Assembly (NCBI RefSeq): GCF_000255295.1
Contig: NC_017030.1
Location: 7,414,328-7,478,327, forward strand
Reading direction: 5' to 3'
From: Corallococcus coralloides DSM 2259
Lineage (GTDB): Bacteria > Myxococcota > Myxococcia > Myxococcales > Myxococcaceae
DNA length: 64,000 nucleotides
Every line of letters starts with the position of its first letter. The stretch's first letter is position 1. Positions 34,260-43,721 of the stretch are shown here, in pieces. The position numbers were made by a program, and so were the translations under genes. The notes below the pieces were generated by a model. That model saw only the letters and a program-made list of their open reading frames with translations. It did not search any database and was not told where the DNA came from.

Positions 34260-37037
34260 ATGCGTACTCCCCTCATGGCCTCACTGCTGTTCCTGATGAT
34301 GTCCGCGCCAGCGCGGGCCGCCGTGCCGGCTGGCTTCGTCGAAACGAGCTATTCGTCCAGCAGCCTGACGCCGGCCACGGGCATGGCGTGGGCGCCGGAT
34401 GGTTCCGGGCGCCTGTTCGTCACGCTGAAGAACGGCGTCGTGCGGACGGTGGCCATGAAGGACGGCGTGCTGGAGACGCAGCCCGGCACCTCCACGCTGG
34501 TGACGCGCGTGTTCGCCACGGAGCCCGCGGTCCACACCAACAGCGAGTGTGGCCTCATCGGCATCGCGTTCGACCCGAACTACCTGGTCAACCGGTACGT
34601 CTACTTCTTCGTCACCGTCTCCGCCTCCGAGCAGCGCATCGTGCGCTACACGGACTCCAACGGCATGGGCATCGCGCGCACGGAGGTCGTCACGCGGCTG
34701 CCCACGGCGGGCAACAACCACGACGGCGGCGGACTGGGCTTCGGGCCGGACGGGAAGCTCTACTGGGCCATTGGCGACCTGGGCAACGGCACCGGCGTGG
34801 ACGCGGACCTGACGTCGCTGGCGGCCAAGGTGGGCCGCGCCAACCTGGACGGCACGCCCGTCAATGACAACCCGTTCAACGACGGCGTGGGCCCCAACAA
34901 CGAATACATCTGGGCGCGCGGCCTGCGAAACCCGTTCACCTTCACGTTCCAGCCCACCACCGGACTCCTGTGGGTCAACGACGTGGGCGATGGCTACGAG
35001 CAGGTCCTCGTCGTGAACCGGCGCAGCCACGCCGGCTACAACGACTACGAAAACAACCAGCCCGTGGGGAACGACTACATCACCCCCGTCATCAAGTACC
35101 GCACCAACTCGTTTGACTCGCGCAACGTCACCGCCACGGGCGCGGTGCGCAGCGGGGGCGTCACCACCTTCACCACCGCCACGCCGCACGGCTTCCGCAA
35201 GGGCGAGAAGCTCACGCTCGAAGGCGTGGGCGACACGAGCTTCAACGGCGAGTTCTACGTCGCCAGCGCCAACAACGCGCCCACCACCACCACCTTCACC
35301 GTGGCCCAGCCGGGCCTGCCGGACGCCGCCAGTGGCGGGGGCTCCGCGACGACGCAGGCGCTGGGCGGCTCCATCACCGGCGGCGTCTTCTACGACGCCA
35401 CCCTCTTCCCGCCGGAGTACCGCGGCAACTACTTCTTCGGCGACTACAACAGCGCCCAGGTGACGCGCGCCACGCTGGCCGCGGACAACTCGGTGGCGAC
35501 GGTGGACGAGTGGGGGACGGGCTTCGCCTCCAACGTGGACATGAGCGTGGGGCCGGACGGCGCGCTCTACGCGCTGGGGTACACCAACGGCGTGGTGCGC
35601 CGGGTGACGCCCACGGCCACCGGCCAGAAGCTGGTCGTGTCCGGGCTCAACCTGCGCCTGATGGAGGGCGGGCGCGCGGCCTTCACCGTGCGGCTGGCCC
35701 GGGCCCCCACCGCGCCCGTGACGGTGAGCGTGGCGCGGGCCCTGGGCGGCTCCGAGGACCTGCGCCTGTCAGGCGGTGGCACCCTCACCTTCTCCCCCGC
35801 GAACTGGAGCACGCCGCAGGTCGTGGTGCTCGAGGCGATGGAGGACGCGGACGCGGAAGCCGACGTCGCCACCTTCACCGTGGCCTCGGAGGGACTGACG
35901 GCCGAGTCGGTGGTGGCCACCACCATCGACACCAACTCGACCCGGCTGGTGCTGTCCACCACCCGGCTCTCCGTGCCCGAGGGCGGCACCGCCACCTTCG
36001 ACGTGTCCCTGTCCCTGCGGCCCTCGTCGACCGTCACCGTCACCGTGGCGAACACCCAGGGGGATCCGGACCTCACCGTGGCCTCCGCGTCCACGCTCAG
36101 CTTCACGACGTCCAATTGGAGCACCCCGCAGACCGTCACGCTCCGGGCGTCGCAGGACGCGGACAACGTGGATGGCACGGCCACCATCACGCTCGCCATG
36201 CCCGGCCTGGACGCGCGCACGCTGGAGGCCGTGGAGGCGGATGACGAACCGCTCCAGCCCACCATCACCTCCACGCCCGTCACCACCGCCATCGCGGGGA
36301 GCAACTACCGCTACGACGTGGAGGCAGTGGGCCGGCCGCAGCCCACGTATTCGCTGGAGGGCACAGTGCCTCAGGGTATGAGCATTGACGCGACCACCGG
36401 CCTCATCACCTGGACGCCGTCGGTGGCGGGCACCGTGGACGTGCGCGTGCGGGCGGCCAACGGCGTGTCGCCGGACGCGGAGCAGACCTTCACCCTCACC
36501 ACGAAGGCGGATGAGCCGCCGCGCGCCATCCTCATCCGTCCCACCCAGGGCGAGCGCGTGTCCGGCGCCACGGCGGAGTTCTTCGGTGAGTGCGAGGACG
36601 ACGTGGGCTGCACCGGCGCCGGGTTCTACGTGGACGGCACGCAGGTCTACACGGACGTCAATGCGGACAACCGCTTCTACTTCGGTGGCGCGCCTGCCCT
36701 CTGGGACACCACGGGCCTCTCCCCGGGCCCGCACACCCTGCGCTTCGTGGTGGTGGACACGCAGGGCGCGACCGCGGAAGCCACGGTGACGGTCTGTGTC
36801 GGGGACGGAAGCTGCGAGGCGGGCGGGCCGGATGCCGGCACCGACGCGGGCACGGAGAACCCGGACGCAGGCACGGAGAACCCGGACGCGGGCACGGAGA
36901 ACCCGGACGCGGGCACGGTCAACCCGCTGCCCGAGGACGACTCCGGCTGCGGCTGCGGCGCGGCCCCGGTCGCCCCGCTCGCGTGGATGGCGCTCGTCGC
37001 GCTGGCCACCCGTCGCAAGCGGTCGCGCGCGAGCTGA
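34260..37037 (+). CDS. MYXO-CTERM sugar dehydrogenase-like (GSDH) surface protein
   Basis: This 925-residue secreted protein has signal MRTPLMASLLFLMMSAPARA. Residues about 20-460 form a six-bladed propeller of the glucose/sorbosone dehydrogenase type (GMAWAPDGSGRLFV, ECGLIGIAFDPNY, NNHDGGGLGFGPDGKLYWAIGDLGNG, WARGLRNPFTF), which in relatives uses PQQ; cofactor use here is inferred. Two related beta domains follow ('GGRAAFTVRLARAP' and 'GGTATFDVSLSLRP', each with 'LTFSPANWSTPQ'-type ends), then a putative Ig (He_PIG) domain. A DAGTENP spacer leads to a MYXO-CTERM tail: DDSGCGCGAA, a hydrophobic helix and RRKRSRAS. That tail is processed by a myxosortase for surface anchoring. TAGGTT 7 bases before the ATG suggests a leaderless message. 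Confidence 0.87.
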   Translation: MRTPLMASLLFLMMSAPARAAVPAGFVETSYSSSSLTPATGMAWAPDGSGRLFVTLKNGVVRTVAMKDGVLETQPGTSTLVTRVFATEPAVHTNSECGLIGIAFDPNYLVNRYVYFFVTVSASEQRIVRYTDSNGMGIARTEVVTRLPTAGNNHDGGGLGFGPDGKLYWAIGDLGNGTGVDADLTSLAAKVGRANLDGTPVNDNPFNDGVGPNNEYIWARGLRNPFTFTFQPTTGLLWVNDVGDGYEQVLVVNRRSHAGYNDYENNQPVGNDYITPVIKYRTNSFDSRNVTATGAVRSGGVTTFTTATPHGFRKGEKLTLEGVGDTSFNGEFYVASANNAPTTTTFTVAQPGLPDAASGGGSATTQALGGSITGGVFYDATLFPPEYRGNYFFGDYNSAQVTRATLAADNSVATVDEWGTGFASNVDMSVGPDGALYALGYTNGVVRRVTPTATGQKLVVSGLNLRLMEGGRAAFTVRLARAPTAPVTVSVARALGGSEDLRLSGGGTLTFSPANWSTPQVVVLEAMEDADAEADVATFTVASEGLTAESVVATTIDTNSTRLVLSTTRLSVPEGGTATFDVSLSLRPSSTVTVTVANTQGDPDLTVASASTLSFTTSNWSTPQTVTLRASQDADNVDGTATITLAMPGLDARTLEAVEADDEPLQPTITSTPVTTAIAGSNYRYDVEAVGRPQPTYSLEGTVPQGMSIDATTGLITWTPSVAGTVDVRVRAANGVSPDAEQTFTLTTKADEPPRAILIRPTQGERVSGATAEFFGECEDDVGCTGAGFYVDGTQVYTDVNADNRFYFGGAPALWDTTGLSPGPHTLRFVVVDTQGATAEATVTVCVGDGSCEAGGPDAGTDAGTENPDAGTENPDAGTENPDAGTVNPLPEDDSGCGCGAAPVAPLAWMALVALATRRKRSRAS
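36843..36926. repeat. Four tandem 21-bp repeats coding DAGTENP
   Basis: Four copies of a 21-base unit (starts 36843, 36864, 36885, 36906) encode DAGTENP, DAGTENP, DAGTENP and DAGTVNP. They form the extended stalk before the MYXO-CTERM anchor. Such acidic spacers are usual at that position and vary in copy number. Confidence 0.9.
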
Positions 37038-37057
37038 TGCTCCGCTGAAACAACAAC

Positions 37058-37086
37058 GGGAGGGCGCCCGTGCGGGACGCCCTTCC
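37058..37086 (+). terminator. Intrinsic terminator of the MYXO-CTERM gene
   Basis: A 9-base stem (37058-37066 with 37078-37086) with one G-U wobble on the plus strand lies 20 bases after the stop at 37037 and is followed by GTCCTGTCTT. Confidence 0.6.
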
Positions 37087-37248
37087 GTCCTGTCTTCGCG
37101 TCAGCGCCGCGTGAAGGCCACGCGCGAGTGTCCGGAAGCGGGATGCGGATTCCCAGCGCCGGTCATGGGGAGACGGGGTCCTCCGCCCTGTCGCCCGGGC
37201 GTGGCTGTCCAGGCTCCATGGCATGGGCCATGCTCAACGGTGTCCGCC

Positions 37249-39681
37249 ATGGCTCTCCTCCTCCAGGACCTCCTGCTCGCGCTGCGGCGGCTGCGTCGCA
37301 GCCCCACCTTCACGGTCGTGGCGGTGGCCACGCTGGCGCTGGGCATTGGCGCCAACGTCGCCATCTTCAGCGTGGTGCACGCGGTGCTGCTGCGGCCGTT
37401 GCCCCTGCGCGACGACGCGCGGCTCGTGCGGCTGTTCAGCGTGGGCCGGCAGGGTCCGGGGCCCACGTCGCCGCCGGACCTGATGGACCTGCGCGAACAG
37501 ACGCGGGCCTTCGAGGGGCTCGCTGGCGTGGCACCCGCGATGGTGACGCTCGGGGCGGACCGGACGGAGCCCTCGCCCATGAAGGTGCAGACCGCGATGG
37601 TGACGGCCGGGTTCTTCCAGGTGCTGGGGCCCCGCGTGCAGCTGGGCCGCGCGCTCCAGGCCGGGGATGACGCGCCGGGAGCGCCCCAGGTCGCGGTGCT
37701 GTCGCATGCGCTCTGGCAGCGCCGCTTCGGCGGCAGCCCCGACGTGCTGGGGCGCACGGTGAGCCTGGGCGGCCCGCTGCCGTGGACGGTGGTGGGCGTG
37801 ATGGCGCCGGGCTTCGACTTCCCGTCGCGCGCGGAGCTGTGGACGCCGCTGACCCAGGATGAGTCCATGACGAAGCCGGAGGCGCGCGGCGCGCACTGGC
37901 TGGAGGTGTATGGGCGGCTGGGCCCCGGCGTGAGCATCGAGCGGGCGAGGGCCGACGCGGCGGCGGTCGCGAGGAGCCTGGCGGCCCGGTACCCGGCGAC
38001 GAACGCGGACATGGGCGCGAGCGTGGAGCCCTTGCGAGACGTGCTGCTGGGCCAGGTGCGCCCCTCGCTGTTGTTGCTGCTGGGCGCGGTGGGGCTGGTG
38101 CTGCTCATCGCGTGCGCCAACCTCATGCACCTGCTGCTGGCGCGGGCCGCGTCGCGCGAGGCGGAGACGTCCGTGCGGCTCGCGCTGGGCGCCAGCCGGG
38201 GGCGCATCGCGCGGGAGCTGCTGGTGGAGAGCGCGCTCCTGTCGGCGCTGGGTGGCGGGGCCGGGCTGCTCGCGGCGATGTGGGCGCTGGATGCGCTGGC
38301 GGCGTTCGGGCCCAGGGACATCCCGCGCATCGACGAGGTGTCGCTCGATGGCACCGTGCTGGCGTTCACGGCGAGCCTGTCGGTGTTCACCACGCTGCTC
38401 TTCGGGCTGGTGCCGGCGTGGCAGACGTCGCGGGTGGAGCTGGCGCGCGTGCTGCGGACCGCGGGCGAGGGCGCGGGAGGCGCCGCTCATCACCACCGTA
38501 CCCGCGCGGCGCTCATCGTGGCGGAGACGGCGCTGGCGGTGCTGCTGCTGGTGAGCGCGGGCCTGCTGCTGCGCAGCTTCGTGCATCTGCGGCAGGTGGA
38601 TCCGGGCTTCCAGCCGGAGGGCGTGTTGACGGTGAAGCTCGACCTGCCGCCCTTCCGCTACGCCTTCGGCAGCGCGGCGCCCGCGGCCTTCTACGACGGG
38701 CTGCTCGAGCGGCTGAGGACCCTGCCCGGGGTGACCGCGGCGGGGGCGGTGAATGCGCTGCCCATGGAGGGGAAGCGGTGGACGATCGCGGTGCGAGACC
38801 CTCGGAGGCCGGTGGTGCCGGGCACGGAGCCCTGGCAGGCCAGCATCCGCATCGTCACGCCGGGAGCGTTGGAGGCGCTGCGGGTGCCGGTGCTGCGCGG
38901 CCGGGCGCTGCTGCCAGAGGACCGGGGCGCGGGTGGGCGCGCGGTGTTGATCAACGCGGAGGCGGCGCGCCGCTTCTGGCCGGGAGAGGACCCGCTGGGC
39001 CGCACGCTGGACACGGACATGGACTTTGGAAACGGCGCGTTCGGAGGCCGGGTGGTGGGGGTGGTGGCGAACCTGGCCACGGAGGGACTGGCCGCGCCCG
39101 CCGCGCCGGAGGTGTACGTCCCCTATGAGCAGTCGCGCTCCACGGACATGACGCTGGTGCTGCGTACGACAGGAGCGCCGCTCGCGCTGGCCGGGGCGGT
39201 GCGGGCGGAGGTCCGGGGGCTGGACGCGAACCTCGCGCTGGGCAGCGTGCGGACGCTGGCGTCGGTGGTGGATGGAACGGTGGCGCCGCTGCGCTTCTAT
39301 CTCCTGCTGGTGAGCCTCTTCGCGGGGGTGGCGCTGGTGCTGGCGGCGGTGGGGCTCTACGGGGTGGTGGCCTACGCGGTGGTGCAGCGCACGCGAGAGC
39401 TGGGCATCCGCATGGCATTGGGAGCGCGTGCGGGCCAGCTGATGGGCATGGTGTTGAGCCACTACCTGCGGCTCACGGCGGTGGGGCTGGTGTTGGGGCT
39501 GGGGCTCGCATGGGGAGCCAGCCGCGCGCTGTCACACCTGCTCAACGGCGTGCGGCCCACGGATCCACTCACCTACGGCTTGGTGGTGGCGGTGCTCGGC
39601 GCCGTGGCGTTCCTCGCGGCGCTGTTGCCAGCACGAAGGGCCGCGCACGTGCCCCCGGCGGTCGTGCTCCGGGCGGACTGA
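37249..39681 (+). CDS. ADOP-type FtsX/MacB permease
   Basis: This 810-residue membrane protein is a duplicated permease of the 'acidobacterial duplicated orphan permease' (ADOP) kind. The N-terminus is the typical LLQDLLLALRRLRRSPTFTVVAVATLALGIGANVAIFSVVHAVLLRPLP. A MacB periplasmic domain (about 50-250) and an FtsX domain with three helices follow (LLLLGAVGLVLLIACANLMHLLLARAASRE). The arrangement is then repeated (RAALIVAETALAVLLLVSAGLLLRS to GVALVLAAVGLYGVVAYAVVQRTRELGIRMALGA). No ATPase or membrane fusion gene is adjacent, as is usual for ADOP. MacB-like proteins move lipoproteins, peptides or toxins by mechanotransmission; the partner is unknown. A GTG three codons upstream is an alternative start. 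Confidence 0.88.
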   Translation: MALLLQDLLLALRRLRRSPTFTVVAVATLALGIGANVAIFSVVHAVLLRPLPLRDDARLVRLFSVGRQGPGPTSPPDLMDLREQTRAFEGLAGVAPAMVTLGADRTEPSPMKVQTAMVTAGFFQVLGPRVQLGRALQAGDDAPGAPQVAVLSHALWQRRFGGSPDVLGRTVSLGGPLPWTVVGVMAPGFDFPSRAELWTPLTQDESMTKPEARGAHWLEVYGRLGPGVSIERARADAAAVARSLAARYPATNADMGASVEPLRDVLLGQVRPSLLLLLGAVGLVLLIACANLMHLLLARAASREAETSVRLALGASRGRIARELLVESALLSALGGGAGLLAAMWALDALAAFGPRDIPRIDEVSLDGTVLAFTASLSVFTTLLFGLVPAWQTSRVELARVLRTAGEGAGGAAHHHRTRAALIVAETALAVLLLVSAGLLLRSFVHLRQVDPGFQPEGVLTVKLDLPPFRYAFGSAAPAAFYDGLLERLRTLPGVTAAGAVNALPMEGKRWTIAVRDPRRPVVPGTEPWQASIRIVTPGALEALRVPVLRGRALLPEDRGAGGRAVLINAEAARRFWPGEDPLGRTLDTDMDFGNGAFGGRVVGVVANLATEGLAAPAAPEVYVPYEQSRSTDMTLVLRTTGAPLALAGAVRAEVRGLDANLALGSVRTLASVVDGTVAPLRFYLLLVSLFAGVALVLAAVGLYGVVAYAVVQRTRELGIRMALGARAGQLMGMVLSHYLRLTAVGLVLGLGLAWGASRALSHLLNGVRPTDPLTYGLVVAVLGAVAFLAALLPARRAAHVPPAVVLRAD

Positions 39682-39714
39682 GCCCATATTTGGCCCGGTA
39701 GGTCTTGGAACTGC

Positions 39715-42126
39715 TCAGTGCGAGTACTCGAACTCGGGGTGCTGTTGCTTGAAGCGCTCGTACTCGGCCCATTCCTCCCGGCCCGCCACGATGTACAGCC
39801 CCGTGGGGGAGATGCCCTTCTTCCAGCGAATCACATCCACCGGGGACAGCTTGTAGCGGTGCTGCGGGTGGTCCCGGACGAAAAGCTGATACGCCTGCCA
39901 GAACGAGGCAGGGCCTCCTTCCTCCCCGGAGTCCGCCATCAGGTACAGGACGTCCAGCACGCCGAGCACCCCTTCGGTCTTGGGCATGTAGCCGTGGACG
40001 CTTCGCAGGTGGCTGCTCCAGCCCAGCGGGCCTCGCGTCGCGGGCCGCGGCACATACGCGGAGCGGTTCTTCACCGGCCCGGCCTCCGCCTGGGCGAAGT
40101 CCTTGAGGAGCGTGGCGAACATCTCCTGGACCTCGCGGCTGGTGGCGATCCGGTGGGCCTCCTCCGTGGGAAGGGAGCGCTCGTGGAGCCATTGCTCGTA
40201 GAAGCCCTGGAGGGCCTCGAGAGTCCTTTGCTCCGCCGGGAGCAGCCGATGAAGCACATGCCCCAACACCCTCGCGGGCACGCCGCGCAAGGCCAGGGCG
40301 CCCTTGAGGGGCGGCAGGGGGTAGGTGTTGATGCACTGGAAGTAGACGCTGCGCCATTCCGGATCGGTGAGCACCGGCTGGGCCGTCTGTTCGAGGAGCC
40401 CGCGCAGGGCCTTGCTGTAGGGCAACCGGCTCGCGCCGAACTGCTTGCGGAGGACCTTCTGATATTGGCGGGCGCGCGCTTCCCAGGTCCGCACATCCTC
40501 CGAGGTCTTGTAGCTGTCGGTCCCGACCTTGATGCCCCGCTCGATGGTCGCCCAGAGCTCGGCCTCGGCGTTCTCCCCCGTGAACCCCAGGGAGGTGGCC
40601 AGCTGCCCTCGCTGCGGCTCCGTCAGTGCGTTCACCGTGGCGGCGATCACCGACCACAACTCGGTGTTCTTCGATGTCATGGCCAGCAGCCGCCCCCGGC
40701 GCGTGCGGCCGGGCGCATGGCTGAAGCGCTTGGCGAGCTTGGGGTTGAGCGCCTCGCGGTCGAACTCATCGACGGCCTGCTGGAAGAGGCGCGGGTTGTA
40801 CTTCTCGAAGAACACCTGGACTTCGTCGCCGTCGTAGTCGCCGCCGAGCCACGACTGGATGTCATACGGCACGCCAATGGCCTCCCCCGCCTCGAACCAG
40901 TCCACCGCCACCAGGCTGCTGTCTTCGAGCAGGAAGTCCTCCTGGAGCGCATGGGCCTCGTCGCGTTTCTTCTCGGTGGTCCAGCGCTCGTCGAGCTTGC
41001 GATCCTTGGCGCAGACGATGACGCTGCGGCTCTCCCACTCGGTGGGCCACCACGCCTCGGGGATGATGCCCAGCATGCCCTTGAAGAACGTCAGGTGGCC
41101 CCGGTCGAAGCCCGTCCACGTGTACTGGAGGCACTCCATCTGGGCGAGAAAGTCCGAGGCGGGCCCCACCGTCTCGACGTCATCCCAGTGGACCGGATGG
41201 CAGTTCGGCTTGTCCGCCGGTGAGCGCGAGAGGATGAGCCCGCCCTGGGCCGCGGCCTCGAAGCGCTCCTGGCCGGAGGGAAACACCACGCACCGCCCGG
41301 GGGTGGGCATCGCCACGCCGAGTTGCATCGTGGGACGGCCTGTCGTGAGGGCGCTGTATCGCACCTTGCTCGACAGGAAAGATGACAGGTGGCGGTTCGC
41401 GGACGAGGCCAGCTCGGAGACCACCTCGGGCCGCTCGTCCTTGAACCACTGGAACATCTGGTAGTTCGCGTTGCCGCCCGGCTTGTGGCGCCGCTTGCGC
41501 TGGGAGAGCTGGCGCGCCATGTCCTGCGCGACCGAGCCCCGGACATAGCCCCAGCCGTCATGGACCATGAGGGACACCTTCCGGCCGCTGGTGCGATGGG
41601 TCAGCTCGATGACGGGCGGGTGCTCATCCGAGAGGGGATAGGCGCGGCCCCGGATGTTGCCCCGGCCCCCCGTGAGGTGCCGGGCGAAGAGTGCCCGCGA
41701 CGCGTAGTAGACGGACTCCTCGAAGCCCAGCAGGTTCGCGAAGAATTGTCTCGCCGCGTCTGGGATGCCGATGAGCGTGCGGCGATCATGGTCATCCGGC
41801 TTGAACAGGGAGCCGGACATGAGGTCCACCCGGAAGCGCTGGCCGTCGAGCTCCACCCCGTTCTTCAGCACGGCGTTCACGCACGTGGCGGGAACCTTCA
41901 CCAGGATGAAGTCGTAGGCGTCCCGGGTGACGGAGCGGAAGATGACGTTGTTCCAGACCTCCTGCTTCACGTTCTGGGGGGCGACGCGGATGGGGCGTTT
42001 GGCGCCGAGACACTGGCCAAGGTCCAGGGTGACCGTGCGGACCGTGTAGGGATTGGCCAGGGGGTCGAGCACGTCGTACCGGATGGCGACGTAGCGCACC
42101 ACGCGCTTACCGGAGCCTCTTGGCAT
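39715..42126 (-). CDS. Double-psi beta-barrel RNA polymerase-like protein (RdRP/QDE-1/YonO type)
   Basis: This 803-residue protein carries, in order, the hallmarks of single-chain double-psi beta-barrel RNA polymerases. MVHDGWGYVRGSVAQDMA (DGWG at 190-193) matches the DGxG motif of eukaryotic RNA-dependent RNA polymerases. FDRGHLTFFKGMLGII has Arg342 and Lys349, as in the R..G.KG motif of the first barrel. LGGDYDGDEVQVFF (Asp430, Asp432, Asp434) is the metal-binding DbDGD motif, identical in form to QDE-1. GIKVGTDSYKTSED (Lys540) corresponds to the downstream AVDxxKTG region. The N-terminal 180 residues and the C-terminal 250 are unassigned. The ATG at 42126 has GGGAGGAAC just upstream. No signal peptide. 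It is monocistronic. Nucleic acid template and product cannot be read from sequence. Confidence 0.78.
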   Translation of the reverse strand: MPRGSGKRVVRYVAIRYDVLDPLANPYTVRTVTLDLGQCLGAKRPIRVAPQNVKQEVWNNVIFRSVTRDAYDFILVKVPATCVNAVLKNGVELDGQRFRVDLMSGSLFKPDDHDRRTLIGIPDAARQFFANLLGFEESVYYASRALFARHLTGGRGNIRGRAYPLSDEHPPVIELTHRTSGRKVSLMVHDGWGYVRGSVAQDMARQLSQRKRRHKPGGNANYQMFQWFKDERPEVVSELASSANRHLSSFLSSKVRYSALTTGRPTMQLGVAMPTPGRCVVFPSGQERFEAAAQGGLILSRSPADKPNCHPVHWDDVETVGPASDFLAQMECLQYTWTGFDRGHLTFFKGMLGIIPEAWWPTEWESRSVIVCAKDRKLDERWTTEKKRDEAHALQEDFLLEDSSLVAVDWFEAGEAIGVPYDIQSWLGGDYDGDEVQVFFEKYNPRLFQQAVDEFDREALNPKLAKRFSHAPGRTRRGRLLAMTSKNTELWSVIAATVNALTEPQRGQLATSLGFTGENAEAELWATIERGIKVGTDSYKTSEDVRTWEARARQYQKVLRKQFGASRLPYSKALRGLLEQTAQPVLTDPEWRSVYFQCINTYPLPPLKGALALRGVPARVLGHVLHRLLPAEQRTLEALQGFYEQWLHERSLPTEEAHRIATSREVQEMFATLLKDFAQAEAGPVKNRSAYVPRPATRGPLGWSSHLRSVHGYMPKTEGVLGVLDVLYLMADSGEEGGPASFWQAYQLFVRDHPQHRYKLSPVDVIRWKKGISPTGLYIVAGREEWAEYERFKQQHPEFEYSH

Positions 42127-42316
42127 TGTTCCTCCCGGAAGCAGGTCCGCGCAGCTTAGTCCCTCCTCCAAGGCGGCGAGAAGCGCCGGTGAGGCCCCCG
42201 AGGGGTGCACTCCCTCAAGCAGGGGCAGAGCCGGGGCTGGAGGAGGAGAGCCCAGCCTTTGCAAGTTTCCCCTACGAGCTGTCCTGGGGCGGGCCCGTCA
42301 GGCCTTGGTGAGGGAG

Positions 42317-43066
42317 TCAGCGCGCGACACCTTGGGGACCTTGTTGCCCTTCCAGCCACCACCGCACGGCCTCTCGCCGCTCTTCGTCCCGCACGACGTG
42401 GGCACCGTCGAACTCGCGGTAGTGCACGGCATAGCCGCCGTGTCCCAGCTCCCTTGCGAGCCAGCGGCCACACTGCCCGATGGGCAGCACCCGGTCGTGG
42501 GTCCCATGACAGATGAAGATGCCTGGCATCCCTACCTGCACGGGCGCCGCGGCGAAGCCCGGTGAGAACGCGAGGACGTTCGAGAACAAGTCCCCGTTGG
42601 CCAGCCCCAGCGTCAGCGCGTACGACGCCCCGTCGGAGAAACCGCCAATGGCCACCCGGGCCGGATCCACCGCGTGACGCTCGAAGACATGCGCGAGCGC
42701 CCGGTCGATGATGCGCACATCCGGCCCGAAGCCGCCCGCGATGACGTCCCACGTGGGCCCCTGGGAGCGCGGCGCCACCAGGAGCACGTTCGCTTCATCC
42801 GCCAGCGAGAGCAGCAGCTCCAACCCGAACCGCGCCGTACCGCCCGCGCCATGGAGCAGCACCGCGAGGGCCACCGGCTCGTCCGGACGGTAGCCTCGCG
42901 GCACATGGAGCAGGGTTTCATGTCCTGGCCCCACGCTGAGCGGATGCGTGCCCGCCGGTGCCGCCTGCTCCCGGGGCGTCCCGGGCCGAGCGGTCAGCCT
43001 CCCGGAGCGGGCAGTTCGGGAGACCCCGGCCCCCAGCACGGCTTCCGACCCGTTCCTGTCACCCAT
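42317..43066 (-). CDS. Carboxylesterase / PHB-depolymerase-like hydrolase
   Basis: This 249-residue alpha/beta hydrolase has the oxyanion strand ALAVLLHGAGGTARFGLELL, nucleophile elbow IGGFSDGASYALTLGL, acid region ICHGTHDRVLPIGQC and base His in REFDGAHVVRDE. This matches the phospholipase/carboxylesterase and PHB-depolymerase-like esterases. The N-terminal 40 residues are poorly conserved-looking and carry no signal peptide. The ATG at 43066 has GGGAG about 8 bases upstream; the open frame to 43237 overlaps the GNAT gene's end and is not used. It lies 190 bases upstream of the polymerase-like gene on the same strand, too far for a certain operon. Confidence 0.82.
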   Translation of the reverse strand: MGDRNGSEAVLGAGVSRTARSGRLTARPGTPREQAAPAGTHPLSVGPGHETLLHVPRGYRPDEPVALAVLLHGAGGTARFGLELLLSLADEANVLLVAPRSQGPTWDVIAGGFGPDVRIIDRALAHVFERHAVDPARVAIGGFSDGASYALTLGLANGDLFSNVLAFSPGFAAAPVQVGMPGIFICHGTHDRVLPIGQCGRWLARELGHGGYAVHYREFDGAHVVRDEERREAVRWWLEGQQGPQGVAR

Positions 43067-43187
43067 CGCCTGACTCCCGCGGTTCGCGCCCCTGGACAAT
43101 CTAGGGGCGCCCCTCGACGAACGCGGTCCCCTGCTCCCTGTCCCTTCTCGGAACCGGGCGGCCTCACACCTGGCGGGCGCGCCGCAT

Positions 43188-43703
43188 TCAGGGCGCGAGG
43201 CGCTTGAAGAAGAGGACCGTGGGGTGCAGCTCCCCATCGGTATGCCGCGCCCAGTCCGGAATCTCTCCAGCGCGCTGCCACTGGCAGTGCTGATAGACGG
43301 CCTCCGCCTTCGAGCCCGCCAGCGTGTCGAGCACCAGCAGCGTGCGCCCCGCGCTCCGCGCGTACTGCTCGACCTCCTGGAGCAGCCGCGACGCGAGCCC
43401 CTGTCCGCGGGCCCGCGAGTGCACGAGCAACTTCTGCACCTCCGCGCGGTGCAGCCCGTTGGGACGCAGCGACGGCGCGAGCTGCACGGTGCCGTCGATG
43501 CGCCCGTCCACCTCCGCGACCCAGAGCACCAGCCCCGGCCCCAGCGCCGCGAGCACGCCCCGCCAGTACTCCACCGCCGCGTCCCGTGAGAACGGCGGCA
43601 GGAAGCCCACCGACGCGCCTCCGTCGACGGAGTCGATGAGCAGTTCGGCCAGCGCCTCCCGCTCCTCGGGGGTCGCCTGTTCGAGTCTCCGGATGGAAAT
43701 CAT
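43188..43703 (-). CDS. GNAT family N-acetyltransferase
   Basis: This 171-residue enzyme is expected to transfer acetyl from acetyl-CoA to an unknown amine. The GNAT fold is shown by VLWVAEVDGRIDGTVQLAPSL (strand 4), the acetyl-CoA loop LLVHSRARGQGLASRLLQEVEQYAR (R-x-x-G-x-G/A), then TLLVLDTLAGSKAEAVYQHCQWQRAGEIPDWA. The ATG at 43703 or the GTG two codons before could start it; there is no strong ribosome site. It ends 121 bases upstream of the esterase start. Confidence 0.85.
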   Translation of the reverse strand: MISIRRLEQATPEEREALAELLIDSVDGGASVGFLPPFSRDAAVEYWRGVLAALGPGLVLWVAEVDGRIDGTVQLAPSLRPNGLHRAEVQKLLVHSRARGQGLASRLLQEVEQYARSAGRTLLVLDTLAGSKAEAVYQHCQWQRAGEIPDWARHTDGELHPTVLFFKRLAP

Positions 43704-43721
43704 CCGCACCAGTCTAGCGGC

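Noticed and set aside
39715..42126. Fragment of the housekeeping RNA polymerase beta' subunit (rpoC)
   Set aside because: The aspartate motif is DYDGD, not NADFDGDQM, the flanking motifs fit the single-chain RdRP/YonO type, and no other rpoC domain (zinc finger, clamp, trigger loop sequence) is present.
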